Of a stretch of 64,000 bases of DNA, positions 15,716 to 24,004 are shown in pieces; within the stretch, counting starts at the first letter, position 1, and each line of letters opens with the position of its first letter. The stretch comes from Clostridiaceae bacterium Marseille-Q4145 (GTDB taxonomy: Bacteria > Bacillota > Clostridia > Lachnospirales > Lachnospiraceae): contig JAGTTP010000001.1 of NCBI GenBank assembly GCA_018223365.1, positions 1 through 64,000 of the forward strand, written 5' to 3'. The notes under the pieces are model-generated. The model had not been told where the DNA came from, did no database searches, and saw only the letters and a list, made by a program, of their open reading frames with translations. The position numbers and the translations under genes were made by a program.

Positions 15716-16734
15716 TGAGTGAAATGAATGAAAAAACTCCGCTTCTGGAGGTCCGGAACCTGCGGAAATTATTCCCGGGAAAATCTTCATTTATGAAGAA
15801 AGACAAAGCATGGATCAAGGCAGTAGACGGAGTATCGTTTAAGCTGGACGCAAAAGAAACTCTGGGAGTCGTAGGTGAATCCGGATGCGGTAAATCTACG
15901 ATGGGTCGGTCAGTCCTTCGTCTGATTGAGCCAACAGAGGGTGAAATTCTTTATAAAGGAAAAGATTTTACGAAAGCATCCGGTCAGGAACTTCGTAAAA
16001 TGCGTGCGGATATGCAGATCATTTTCCAGGATCCGTATGCATCCTTAAACCCGAGAATGACGGTCGGTGAGATTATTGCTGAACCGCTGAATATTCAGAA
16101 ACGGTATAAAACAAAGGAAGAAACACGGGCACATGTGCTGAAGGTCATGGAAGTGGTTGGCCTGAATACCAAATATTATAATCGGTACCCGCATGAATTT
16201 TCCGGCGGACAGCGTCAGAGAATCGGTATCGCCCGTGCTATCGTACTGAACCCGTCACTGGTAGTATGTGATGAACCGGTATCTGCATTGGATGTTTCTA
16301 TTCAGTCTCAGGTACTGAACCTGCTGCGTCAGCTGCAGCAGTCCATGGGAATGGCATATATTTTCATTTCTCATAACTTAAGTGTTATCAAACATATTTC
16401 TGACCGTGTGATGGTCATGTACCTTGGTCATGTGGTAGAGCTTGCAGATAAGAATGATCTTTTTGATCATCCGTCACATCCATATACACAGGCATTGTTA
16501 TCTGCAATTCCTGTTCCGGAGCGTCATTCAAAAAGAAAGAAAATCTTATTGCAGGGAGATCTTCCAAGTCCGGCAAATCCGCCGTCTGGCTGTATCTTCC
16601 ATACACGCTGTTTTATGGCACAGGAGATTTGCTCCAGTCAGAAACCGGAACTGAAAGATGTTGGAAACGGACATTTATGTGCATGCCATTTTTGTGGTGG
16701 TTCCTGCACAGAAAACGATAAAAAAGAAAATTAA
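15715..16734 (+). CDS. peptide ABC transporter ATPase (DppF/OppF type)
   Basis: A 339-residue second ABC ATPase. Walker A is GESGCGKSTMGRSVL, Q-loop IIFQDPYASLNPRM, signature SGGQRQRIGIARA and Walker B LVVCDEP. The C-terminal OppF extension has CIFHTRC and a further cysteine pair near the end (CACHFCGG). A longer frame begins at 15697, but GGGAGG before the ATG at 15715 and the coupled stop fit 15715. It forms a heterodimer with the DppD-type protein. Confidence 0.92.
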   Translation: MSEMNEKTPLLEVRNLRKLFPGKSSFMKKDKAWIKAVDGVSFKLDAKETLGVVGESGCGKSTMGRSVLRLIEPTEGEILYKGKDFTKASGQELRKMRADMQIIFQDPYASLNPRMTVGEIIAEPLNIQKRYKTKEETRAHVLKVMEVVGLNTKYYNRYPHEFSGGQRQRIGIARAIVLNPSLVVCDEPVSALDVSIQSQVLNLLRQLQQSMGMAYIFISHNLSVIKHISDRVMVMYLGHVVELADKNDLFDHPSHPYTQALLSAIPVPERHSKRKKILLQGDLPSPANPPSGCIFHTRCFMAQEICSSQKPELKDVGNGHLCACHFCGGSCTENDKKEN

Positions 16735-16755
16735 TCCTGGGGAGGGGGAAATATC

Positions 16756-17841
16756 ATGAAAATTACAGAGATTAGAACCTACAAAATGCAGGTTCCGCTT
16801 GTACGGCCATTCCGTATCGCACTTGGTCTGATTACTCATGCAGTCAGCTGCCTGGTTGAGATCGAGACCGATGAAGGAATTACAGGTTATGGGGAGGGCT
16901 CACCGGGACCGCTGATTACCGGTGAAAATCTGGAAGGAACGGTTGCAACCATTGAACGGCTTAAAGAGAAGCTGATCGGCATGGATCCTTGTGATATGGA
17001 AGCTATCTGGACTGTAATGAACCGTGCGGTTGCTTATGACGGCAGTGCCAAGGCAGCAATTGATCTTGCTTGTCATGATATTCTGGGAAAGAAAACAGGT
17101 CTTCCGCTTTATAAGGTTCTTGGCGGACTTTCCAATGAAATCGAGACTGATATGACTGTTGGAATTGATGATCCGGAGGTTATGGCACAGCGTGCAAGAG
17201 AACACGTAGAAGCAGGGTTCAATGTAATTAAAACGAAGGTCGGCGTTGATTTTGCAACGGATCTTGCGAGAGTACGCGCAATCCGTGAAGCAGTAGGAGA
17301 CAAAGCGAAGATTCGTCTTGATGCCAATCAGGGATGGAAGGCAAAAGAGGCCGTTGAACTGATCAGCCGTCTGAATGAATATGATATTGAACTAGTTGAG
17401 CAGCCGGTTCCACGTTTTGATTTTGAGGGACTGAAATACGTTACCGCAAACAGTTCTGTACCGATCATGGCAGATGAAAGCTGCTGGGACTCCAAGGATG
17501 CACTTCATCTGGTTTCTCATCGTGCTGTAGATCTGATTAACATCAAGCTTATGAAATGCGGCGGTCTTTATGAAGCCAAGAAGATTACTGCTATTGCAGA
17601 AGCTGCAGGTGTAGAAGTTATGTTAGGATGCATGGCAGAGGAAAGTGGAATTGGTATTACAGCGGCTGCATCTTTAGGTGCTGCATTAAAAAATATTACA
17701 CGTGCAGATCTGGATGCAACCTTCTCTTTGAAAGAACTTCCATTTGAAGGCGGTCTGACAGTAAAAGATACCAGACATCTGATTCTTTCTGATGATCCGG
17801 GACTTGGTATTAAAGGTCTGAAAAAGGAGATGCTCTCATGA
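16756..17841 (+). CDS. L-Ala-D/L-Glu-type dipeptide epimerase (enolase superfamily)
   Basis: A 361-residue member of the mandelate racemase/muconate lactonizing group. Lys159 and Lys161 (VIKTKVG) form the KxK pair, and Lys264 in NIKLMKCGG is the opposite base. Asp189 (LDAN), Glu215 (VEQP) and Asp240 (ADES) bind magnesium. This arrangement is that of dipeptide epimerases such as YcjG and YkfB, which convert L-Ala-D-Glu from murein peptides to L-Ala-L-Glu. Its place behind a peptide ABC transporter matches the B. subtilis dpp-ykf arrangement. It overlaps the next gene by ATGA. Exact dipeptide preference is not decidable from sequence. Confidence 0.88.
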   Translation: MKITEIRTYKMQVPLVRPFRIALGLITHAVSCLVEIETDEGITGYGEGSPGPLITGENLEGTVATIERLKEKLIGMDPCDMEAIWTVMNRAVAYDGSAKAAIDLACHDILGKKTGLPLYKVLGGLSNEIETDMTVGIDDPEVMAQRAREHVEAGFNVIKTKVGVDFATDLARVRAIREAVGDKAKIRLDANQGWKAKEAVELISRLNEYDIELVEQPVPRFDFEGLKYVTANSSVPIMADESCWDSKDALHLVSHRAVDLINIKLMKCGGLYEAKKITAIAEAAGVEVMLGCMAEESGIGITAAASLGAALKNITRADLDATFSLKELPFEGGLTVKDTRHLILSDDPGLGIKGLKKEMLS

Positions 17842-19244
17842 ACCGCATGACAGAGGAAGGCAGAAAACAATTAGAAGAGCTGATTGCTCAGGTCATGAAG
17901 GATGGCCAGGCTCGAGGTATTGCAGTTGGAATTGTTGATTCTGATGGACAGATTCAGTATGAAAACTACTTTGGTTACCGGGATGAAGAAAATCAATTAC
18001 CGATTACGCGTGATACGATTTTCGGAATGGCGTCTGTTACAAAATCTTTTACGGCATTGGCTATTATGCAGATGCAGAAAGACGGACTTTTGTCGGTAGA
18101 TGATCCGGTATCCAAATATGTTCCGGAATTTACGAATAAAAACCTGAAAGAGCCAGTAAAACTCTGGCATCTGATGTGTCATAGCGGAGGATTTTTCCCT
18201 CTTCCGCGTATTGTCATTAACAAAACTGCACAGGAAATGGGAATTGAAGATTCTTTGGAAGATGAGTTGATTTATCGTGAAGATTTTGCGGAGGAAGGTG
18301 TCCGCAGAGTGGCTGAACGCCTTGATGAACAGACTCGTTTTACCGGACGTCCAGGACAGCGTCTGAGTTACTGCAATGACGGTTTTGGTCTCCTTTCCGA
18401 TATTGTACGCCGTCATTCCGGATACGGCTCTTTTGCAGAATATCTCGATAAGAAAATTTTGAAACCGCTTGGTATGGACCGCAGTAATATCAGTTTCATC
18501 CGCAATACACTGGATGACAATGCCGCCACCTTATATTCCTTTGAAAATGGTGAATGGAGAGCTGACAGAGATTACCAGAATGATGCGTTTGTCCTTCATG
18601 GCGGTGGTGGTATGAAGTCTACGATGGGAGATATGCTGAAATATGCTGTTATGTATCTCAATGAAGGAACTGCCGAAAATGGGAACCAGATTGTGGATCG
18701 TTATTCCATTCAGGAAATGGGAAAACCACGTCAGTTTATGAAGCCAGGAATCTATTATGGTTATGGACTGGAAACGAAACAGCTGGAAGACCGTGCTGTT
18801 TATGAGCATGGCGGAAGTCTTCCTGGGGTATCTTCCAACTTCTCTTTCTGTCCGCAGGAAGAAGTTGGAATCGTAGTACTTTGCAACACAATGGATGTCT
18901 CTGTGGCAGCAATTGCCGATGCAGCATTAAGAGCATATTGTGGTCTGGATGTACAGGAAGTACGTCAGAATCATAATATACGCAGCTGGAGCAGACAGGA
19001 AGTGGAAGAACTTGCAGGACGTTATGTATCTGGAGAAGGTGATACCTTTGAGCTTACAGAGGAAAACGGAACATTGTCCATGAAAGTTAACGGAAATCCG
19101 ACAGATCTTCAGGCTGTTTACCCATGGCAGGGAATGGTTCGGAAGAAATATTCTGACATTTATCTTACTGCAATTCGGGATGAAGAAGGTCATGTGTATG
19201 CTGCTCACTATGGAAGCCGTATTTTCCCAAAAGAAATGAATTAA
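17838..19244 (+). CDS. class C beta-lactamase-fold serine hydrolase
   Basis: A 468-residue serine hydrolase of the beta-lactamase/D-aminopeptidase fold. Ser66-Val-Thr-Lys69 is the SxxK nucleophile motif, Tyr178-Cys-Asn180 the YxN motif, and His324-Gly-Gly the third motif (KTG-equivalent HGG). There is no signal peptide, so it should act in the cytoplasm on imported peptides rather than on antibiotics. A C-terminal domain of about 100 residues follows. Context (peptide importer and dipeptide epimerase, ATGA overlap) suggests a peptidase for D-residue or murein-derived peptides; this is inference. Confidence 0.82.
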   Translation: MNRMTEEGRKQLEELIAQVMKDGQARGIAVGIVDSDGQIQYENYFGYRDEENQLPITRDTIFGMASVTKSFTALAIMQMQKDGLLSVDDPVSKYVPEFTNKNLKEPVKLWHLMCHSGGFFPLPRIVINKTAQEMGIEDSLEDELIYREDFAEEGVRRVAERLDEQTRFTGRPGQRLSYCNDGFGLLSDIVRRHSGYGSFAEYLDKKILKPLGMDRSNISFIRNTLDDNAATLYSFENGEWRADRDYQNDAFVLHGGGGMKSTMGDMLKYAVMYLNEGTAENGNQIVDRYSIQEMGKPRQFMKPGIYYGYGLETKQLEDRAVYEHGGSLPGVSSNFSFCPQEEVGIVVLCNTMDVSVAAIADAALRAYCGLDVQEVRQNHNIRSWSRQEVEELAGRYVSGEGDTFELTEENGTLSMKVNGNPTDLQAVYPWQGMVRKKYSDIYLTAIRDEEGHVYAAHYGSRIFPKEMN

Positions 19245-19249
19245 TTGCT

Positions 19250-19281
19250 AAAAAAGGTCGCATAAATATGCGGCTTTTTTT
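19250..19281 (+). terminator. terminator of the peptide operon
   Basis: AAAAAGGTCGCAT and ATGCGGCTTTTTT form a stem with an AAAT loop and end in a seven-T run, just after the hydrolase stop. Confidence 0.85.
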
Positions 19282-19290
19282 AATATATGC

Positions 19291-19319
19291 TTGCAATGAG
19301 AATAAGAGCAAATTATAAT
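19291..19319 (+). promoter_or_regulatory. promoter of the NSS symporter
   Basis: TTGCAA (19291-19296), a 17-nt spacer and TATAAT (19314-19319), about 36 bases before the start codon. Confidence 0.7.
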
Positions 19320-19354
19320 GATTAATTGTTATGATATATACGGAGGGATAAGAA

Positions 19355-20821
19355 ATGAAACGAGAAAAATTCGGTTCCCGTTTGGGGTTCATTCTGGTAT
19401 CAGCAGGATGTGCGATCGGAATTGGGAACGTATGGAAATTTCCATATATGTGCGGAGCTTACGGTGGAGCAGCATTTATTCTGATTTACCTGATTTTTCT
19501 GCTTGTTATGGGTATTCCGGCCATGGTCTGTGAGTTCACCATCGGACGTGGAAGTAAACGAAGTGTAGCACTGGCATTTGATCAGATTGAACCAGAGGGC
19601 ACTTCATGGCACAAAATGAAATATATTGGCATTTTTGGCTGTTACCTGCTCATGATGTTCTACACCATGGTTGGAGGCTGGATGATGTATTACTGCTTCA
19701 AGAGTCTGCGGGGTGATTTTGCAGGTACCTCACCGGAAGTGATTACACAGGCTTTCAGCAATATGCTGGTAGATTATCCGACCATGATTTTCTGGACGGT
19801 TCTGATCTGCATCATCGGTTTTGCAGTCTGTATTTTTGGCCTGCAGGCAGGAGTGGAGAAAGTATCGAAAATTATGATGACGGCGCTTCTGGGCGTGATG
19901 GTGGTACTTGCCATCCATTCCGTATTTTTAGAAGGCGCTGGAGCCGGAATCCATTTTTATCTGGTTCCAGATTTTGAAAAGATGGTAGAGACCGGTATCG
20001 GAAATGTAGTGTTCGGTGCTATGAGTCAGGCATTTTTTACTTTGTCTCTTGGTATTGGTGCCATGATGATCTTCGGAAGTTATCTGGATCATTCCAGAAG
20101 TGTGACCGGTGAGGCCATTAATATTACGATTCTGGATACCTTTGTGGCACTGACCGCAGGATTTATCATTATTCCGGCATGCTTCGCCTATGGAATCGAG
20201 CCGGGCGCAGGTCCGAGTCTTGTATTTATTACACTGCCCAATATTTTTGCACAGATGCCGGGAGGATTTTTATGGAGCGCACTGTTTTTCCTGTTCCTGA
20301 CCTTTGCAGCACTGTCCACGATTATTGCGGTATTTGAAAATATCATTGCATTTGATATGGACCTGTTCGGATGGACCAGAAAGAAGAGCGTTCTGGTGAG
20401 TGCAGTCCTGGTGATAATCCTGTCCATGCCGGCAGTTCTTGGATTTAATGTACTGTCCTTCCTTCAGCCCCTTGGTGAAGGAAGCACGATTATGGATCTG
20501 GAGGACTTCATTGTATCCAATAACCTGCTGCCGCTGGGAAGCCTGGGTTATCTTCTCTTCTGTACCAGCAGAAACGGCTGGGGCTGGGATGCATTCATTA
20601 AGGAGGCTAATTCCGGAGACGGACTGAAATTCCCGGCAGGATTAAAAGCCTATGTGGCTTGGGGAATCCCGGCACTGATCGCATTTATCTACCTGAAAGG
20701 TTACTATGACAAATTCAGCGGTCAGGGAACTGTAACGCTGGTATGCTGGATGACTGCGGCAATCGTATTCCTTGGATTTATCTGCTGGTGTGCACTGAAG
20801 AAACCGGCGAAGAAAGTGTAG
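19355..20821 (+). CDS. neurotransmitter:sodium symporter family transporter
   Basis: A 488-residue membrane protein of the NSS/SNF family (LeuT, MhsT, TnaT type). The first helix holds GFILVSAGCAIGIGNVWKFP, with the unwound region that binds sodium and substrate, and FPYMCGAYGGAAF follows. About eleven to twelve membrane helices fit, the 11-helix bacterial type being most likely. It imports an amino acid with sodium; which one is not visible. It is a single gene with its own promoter and no partner. GGAGG precedes the start. Confidence 0.9.
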   Translation: MKREKFGSRLGFILVSAGCAIGIGNVWKFPYMCGAYGGAAFILIYLIFLLVMGIPAMVCEFTIGRGSKRSVALAFDQIEPEGTSWHKMKYIGIFGCYLLMMFYTMVGGWMMYYCFKSLRGDFAGTSPEVITQAFSNMLVDYPTMIFWTVLICIIGFAVCIFGLQAGVEKVSKIMMTALLGVMVVLAIHSVFLEGAGAGIHFYLVPDFEKMVETGIGNVVFGAMSQAFFTLSLGIGAMMIFGSYLDHSRSVTGEAINITILDTFVALTAGFIIIPACFAYGIEPGAGPSLVFITLPNIFAQMPGGFLWSALFFLFLTFAALSTIIAVFENIIAFDMDLFGWTRKKSVLVSAVLVIILSMPAVLGFNVLSFLQPLGEGSTIMDLEDFIVSNNLLPLGSLGYLLFCTSRNGWGWDAFIKEANSGDGLKFPAGLKAYVAWGIPALIAFIYLKGYYDKFSGQGTVTLVCWMTAAIVFLGFICWCALKKPAKKV

Positions 20822-20837
20822 ATTGCAGTTTATTTGC

Positions 20838-20999
20838 AACCAACCGGCCGCAAGTGACCGTCTGTGAGCGGAACCGCTCGCGCTAAGTCCTCGATCCAGC
20901 GGTACTAACACTCAAACATCGCTGAACGCTCGTTCCCGTGAAGTACCGGGACTGCGGACGTTCCTTTCACAGACGGTCACTTTTATCCGGCTGGTTGTT
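20838..20999. repeat. large imperfect palindromic element (about 160 nt)
   Basis: AAGTGACCGTCTGTGA (20852-20867) is matched exactly by TCACAGACGGTCACTT (20967-20982). Outside it, CAACCAACCGG (20839-20849) pairs with CCGGCTGGTTG (20988-20998) with one mismatch. Inner stems also occur: GGTACT with AGTACC, and GAGCGGAACCGCTC (20866-20879 region). No coding frame is present. The whole folds into one long branched hairpin, like a MITE or a REP-type intergenic element. It lies between a symporter stop and a terminator. Confidence 0.75.
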
Positions 21000-21022
21000 A
21001 TAAACAGTAATAGAATTATTTC

Positions 21023-21060
21023 AAAGGCTACCCTTCTACGAAAAGAGGGTAGCCTTTTTT
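21023..21060 (+). terminator. terminator after the palindromic element
   Basis: AAAGGCTACCCT (21023-21034) pairs with AGGGTAGCCTTT (21046-21057), followed by a T-run. It ends transcription from the symporter gene through the palindromic element. Confidence 0.85.
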
Positions 21061-21110
21061 ATTTGCTCTGTGATACACTGATATAAGAAGAACGTTCGGA
21101 GGAAATAATC

Positions 21111-22136
21111 ATGAAATGTATTAATACAACGGATGCGGTAGGTCATGTGCTCTGCCATGATATTACAAGAATTGTGAAGGATGTGGTAAAGGACACAGCA
21201 TTCCGGAAAGGACACATTGTGACAGAGGAGGATATTCCGGTTCTGCTGTCCCTCGGAAAGGATCACCTCTATGTATGGGAGAAGGATGAAAACACTCTCC
21301 ATGAAAATGAGGCAGCGGAGATCCTGAAAAATGTCTGTATCAATGAGCATATGCATCCAACGGATGTAAAAGAAGGAAAGATCGAACTGGTGGCAGACTG
21401 CGATGGCCTGTTTCGGGTGGATGTGCCGAGGCTGGATACGATCAATGAGATTGATGAGGTGATGATTGCCACCCGGCATACCAATACAGCAGTGAAAAAA
21501 GGAGACCGTCTTCTTGGTACCCGTGTCATTCCTCTGGTCATTGCAAAAGAGAAAATGGAACGGGTCAAAGAGGCAGCAGGTGAAAAACCACTGGTTTCCC
21601 TGACTCCCTTTAAATCAATGAAAGCGGGCATCGTTACCACCGGAAATGAAGTTTATTATGGAAGAATCAAAGATACCTTTACACCAGTCATTATCGAAAA
21701 ACTGGCAGCTTACGGCATCGAAGTCTGCGGACAGATTCTCTGCGACGACAATATGGAGCGCATTACCGATGCGATTCTGAAGCTGAAGGAAGAAGGGGCA
21801 GACCTCATTCTCTGCACCGGCGGCATGAGCGTGGATCCGGATGACCGGACACCGGGTGCTATTAAAAATACCGGCGCAAGAATCGTATCCTACGGTGCAC
21901 CGGTACTTCCTGGAGCTATGTTTTTGCTGGCTTATTTTGAAGATGGAACACCTGTTCTTGGCTTGCCCGGCTGTGTCATGTATGCGAAAGCCACAATCTT
22001 CGATCTGGTTCTGCCACGCATTGCGGCAGGCGTGGAGATCACAAAGAAAGAACTGGCCCATATGGGAAATGGAGGCTTCTGCCTGGGATGTAAGCCCTGC
22101 CATTATCCGAATTGTGGGTTTGGAAAGGGAATATAG
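21111..22136 (+). CDS. molybdopterin-binding protein (MoeA-like, Cys-rich tail)
   Basis: A 341-residue protein. The N-terminal half resembles the MoeA-type lid region, and the second half is a MoCF domain: GIVTTGNEVYYGRIKDTFTP (around 178), DLILCTGGMSVDPDDRTPGAI (around 230), and GLPGCVMYAK (around 285). These bind molybdopterin and suggest a role in Mo insertion or maturation. The C-terminus ends in a cysteine cluster (FCLGCKPCHYPNCGFGKG), a feature of homologues tied to molybdenum hydroxylase systems. CGGAGG precedes the ATG. The other molybdenum genes lie 6-14 kb downstream, separated by inserted DNA. Confidence 0.8.
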   Translation: MKCINTTDAVGHVLCHDITRIVKDVVKDTAFRKGHIVTEEDIPVLLSLGKDHLYVWEKDENTLHENEAAEILKNVCINEHMHPTDVKEGKIELVADCDGLFRVDVPRLDTINEIDEVMIATRHTNTAVKKGDRLLGTRVIPLVIAKEKMERVKEAAGEKPLVSLTPFKSMKAGIVTTGNEVYYGRIKDTFTPVIIEKLAAYGIEVCGQILCDDNMERITDAILKLKEEGADLILCTGGMSVDPDDRTPGAIKNTGARIVSYGAPVLPGAMFLLAYFEDGTPVLGLPGCVMYAKATIFDLVLPRIAAGVEITKKELAHMGNGGFCLGCKPCHYPNCGFGKGI

Positions 22137-22149
22137 AAAAACAGGAACT

Positions 22150-22181
22150 GGCGTGGGACTATTTTCATATAGACCCACGCC
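22150..22181 (+). terminator. stem-loop after the MoeA-like gene
   Basis: GGCGTGGG (22150-22157) pairs with CCCACGCC (22174-22181). There is no good T-run, so it may be a weak terminator or an mRNA-end stem. Confidence 0.4.
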
Positions 22182-22240
22182 AAAAGTTTGAGATCATAAG
22201 GGATGAGAAAACTTCTAAATACCCTGCCTGGAGGTACCGG

Positions 22241-23259
22241 ATGCAGATACATTATTTTCAGAGATACTATGCAAAAGAAAATGTGGAGACAGCCAATACC
22301 ATGTTAATGCTATCCAGATTGTATCAATACAGTGCGGATAAATTTTGACAAATCTTATTCTTGGAGAAGGCGAGAGCCCTGAGATTACCTTTGATCTGCA
22401 GGTTATGGGAGATCAAAGCGTGCCGGATGCCGTGATCAGTCAGAAAAGCTTTAAGATCGTTGTGGAAACAAAACTCCATAATCAGTTCGATAAAAAACAG
22501 CTTATGAATCACCTTAGCCAGTTTGGGACAGAGAACATGAAGGTCCTTATGACACTGGATCCAAGACTCATGAATGATAAGCTAAAAGATGAGTTGGAAC
22601 ACGATCTGAAACAATACAATAACGAAAACAGGATAAGACTGGTGTCGCCCATAAAACATGTGAATCTGACATTTGAGCAATTAGTGGAAGCCATGGAGGA
22701 GAGCATTGATGAAAGAGACACAGAGGTTGCGGCTGTATTAGAGGATTTCCGGAAATACTGTTTCGAAGAGAAATTAATTCCGGACGGTTATAAGTATATG
22801 AGAGCGGTGGTGGCTGGTACCACATTTGACGATAATATGGAGTTGAATCTGTTTTACGACCAGGAATCACGGAAATCATCGGATCATGGCTATATTGGGC
22901 TTTATAAGAACAAGAGCGTACGTGCTATTGGAAAACTGAAAAAGACCATTATAGCAGTGGAAACGGATGGGAAAATGTCTTATAAAGCAGAAAAGGGTGA
23001 GGATCCTACACAGAAGGAGATAGACCGCATTAATGAGGCTGTCCGCAGGGCGGATGGATACGGCTACAATCTTCATACAGTAAGCCATAGATACTTTGTG
23101 GTAGACAAATTTTATCCGATAGATTTTCGCAAAAGCAGCAAGAATCCAATACAAAAAAGTAAATTTTTCAATTTGGCAGAGATGTTCCATTATAAGACCA
23201 TGCCGAAGACTGATAAAATAGCATCGGATCTCAATGGCAGGTCATGGGAAGAATTTTAG
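22241..23259 (+). pseudogene. frameshifted PD-(D/E)XK nuclease-like protein
   Basis: Two adjacent frames make one protein. Frame one (22241-22348) starts MQIHYFQRYYAKENVETANT behind GGAGG and stops with TGA after SADKF. Frame two continues from the TTG at 22345 (LTNLILGEGESPEIT) to 23259. The second part has VPDAVI followed by FKIVVETKL, the D...ExK core of the PD-(D/E)XK nuclease fold, then a segment about restriction- or repair-type substrates that I cannot define. The join lies at 22343-22347 and is explained by a small deletion. The reading after the stop has only a TTG start without ribosome site. Likely inactive; neighbours give no function. Confidence 0.7.
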
Positions 23260-23324
23260 CCAGGTCTGTATGAAGAAATAGAACAGCATATATTTTCATG
23301 CTGTAAAATTAAAAATAGAAGCAG

Positions 23325-23358
23325 AAAAAGACCTTCTAAAAAATCAGGAGGTCTTTTT
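23325..23358. terminator. bidirectional terminator
   Basis: AAAAAGACCT (23325-23334) pairs with AGGTCTTTTT (23349-23358). It sits between the nuclease-like pseudogene and the end of a minus-strand gene fragment and can serve both. Confidence 0.75.
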
Positions 23359-23562
23359 CCGCTCCAGAGCAAATCCAATCAGTTGATTTGTGTAATCAGC
23401 CATAAATAAAGGAATGTTCAGGAGATCATCGTCCAGTTTGAGGTTATCCAGTGAGAAGCGGACACGAAGTTTGACCTGATCTGGAAATAATTCTTTAAAT
23501 TTTTTCAGGCTTCTGTTGGTTGTATTATCCTCGGATTCTACTTCAATTGGGAAAATATTATT
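23344..23562 (-). pseudogene. C-terminal fragment of a DUF4143-type ATPase
   Basis: The last 72 or so codons read IFPIEVESEDNTTNRSLKKF and then VRFSLDNLKLDDDLLNIPLF, the C-terminal end of AAA-type proteins with a DUF4143 domain (usually about 400 residues). Upstream of 23562 the minus-strand frame continues only as nonsense antisense to another gene. The ATPase has therefore been cut by the mobile element whose DNA begins at about 23562. About 80 percent of the gene is missing. Confidence 0.75.
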
Positions 23563-23838
23563 TTGGTCACGGAGATGTGCGCTAACTATGACCGGGACTA
23601 TGGCTGTCTGCCGCTGGACTGTGAGTGCTATATGCTGGGCAAGTGGTGGACGGGGGCCTACTGCCGCTACTTCCGGGAGGCCGTTCTGCCCCTTGATCCG
23701 GTGCTGATGGCCTCCGTCTGCGGACGGCCCGTTCTCCCGGAGGGGCGGCAAGCCTACTGTTCCGACGCCTGCAAGGCCGAGGGAAACCGCAGAAGGAGCC
23801 GGGAGCGCATGAGAAAAAAGCGGCTGAAAAACGGATAG
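23563..23838 (+). pseudogene. Cys-rich VLP domain protein, 5'-truncated
   Basis: About 91 residues remain: MCANYDRDYGCLPLDCECYM, AYCRYFREAVLPLDPVL, then CGRPVLPEGRQAYCSDACK and a basic tail RRRSRERMRKKR. This is the Cys-rich VLP domain with its zinc-ribbon-like cysteines, found next to relaxase genes in conjugative elements. The first dozen or so codons are missing, and the frame opens with an unsupported TTG directly at the junction with the ATPase fragment. There is no ribosome site. Confidence 0.7.
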
Positions 23839-24004
23839 ACCTGTTACGATTTGCCGAAAGAAAAAGCCCGGTATTCCGGGACTTTTCCCGCCTGTTTTCC
23901 GGGCCGGATTACCCTAATACCTTCCGGCCCGGTTTGACCGGGTATTTCGTAACATTCATGTGCTTCGGGCCAACTTGGCCCGAGGCTGAAAAGGAGGAAA
24001 CCAC

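Noticed and set aside
20838..20999. tRNA or other stable RNA in the palindromic region
   Set aside because: No cloverleaf, anticodon arm or CCA end is seen; the long arms indicate an inverted-repeat element.
22336..22350. Programmed -1 frameshift in the nuclease-like gene
   Set aside because: The sequence AAA TTT TGA is not in the proper X-XXY-YYZ register and no downstream pseudoknot is evident; a simple deletion is more likely.
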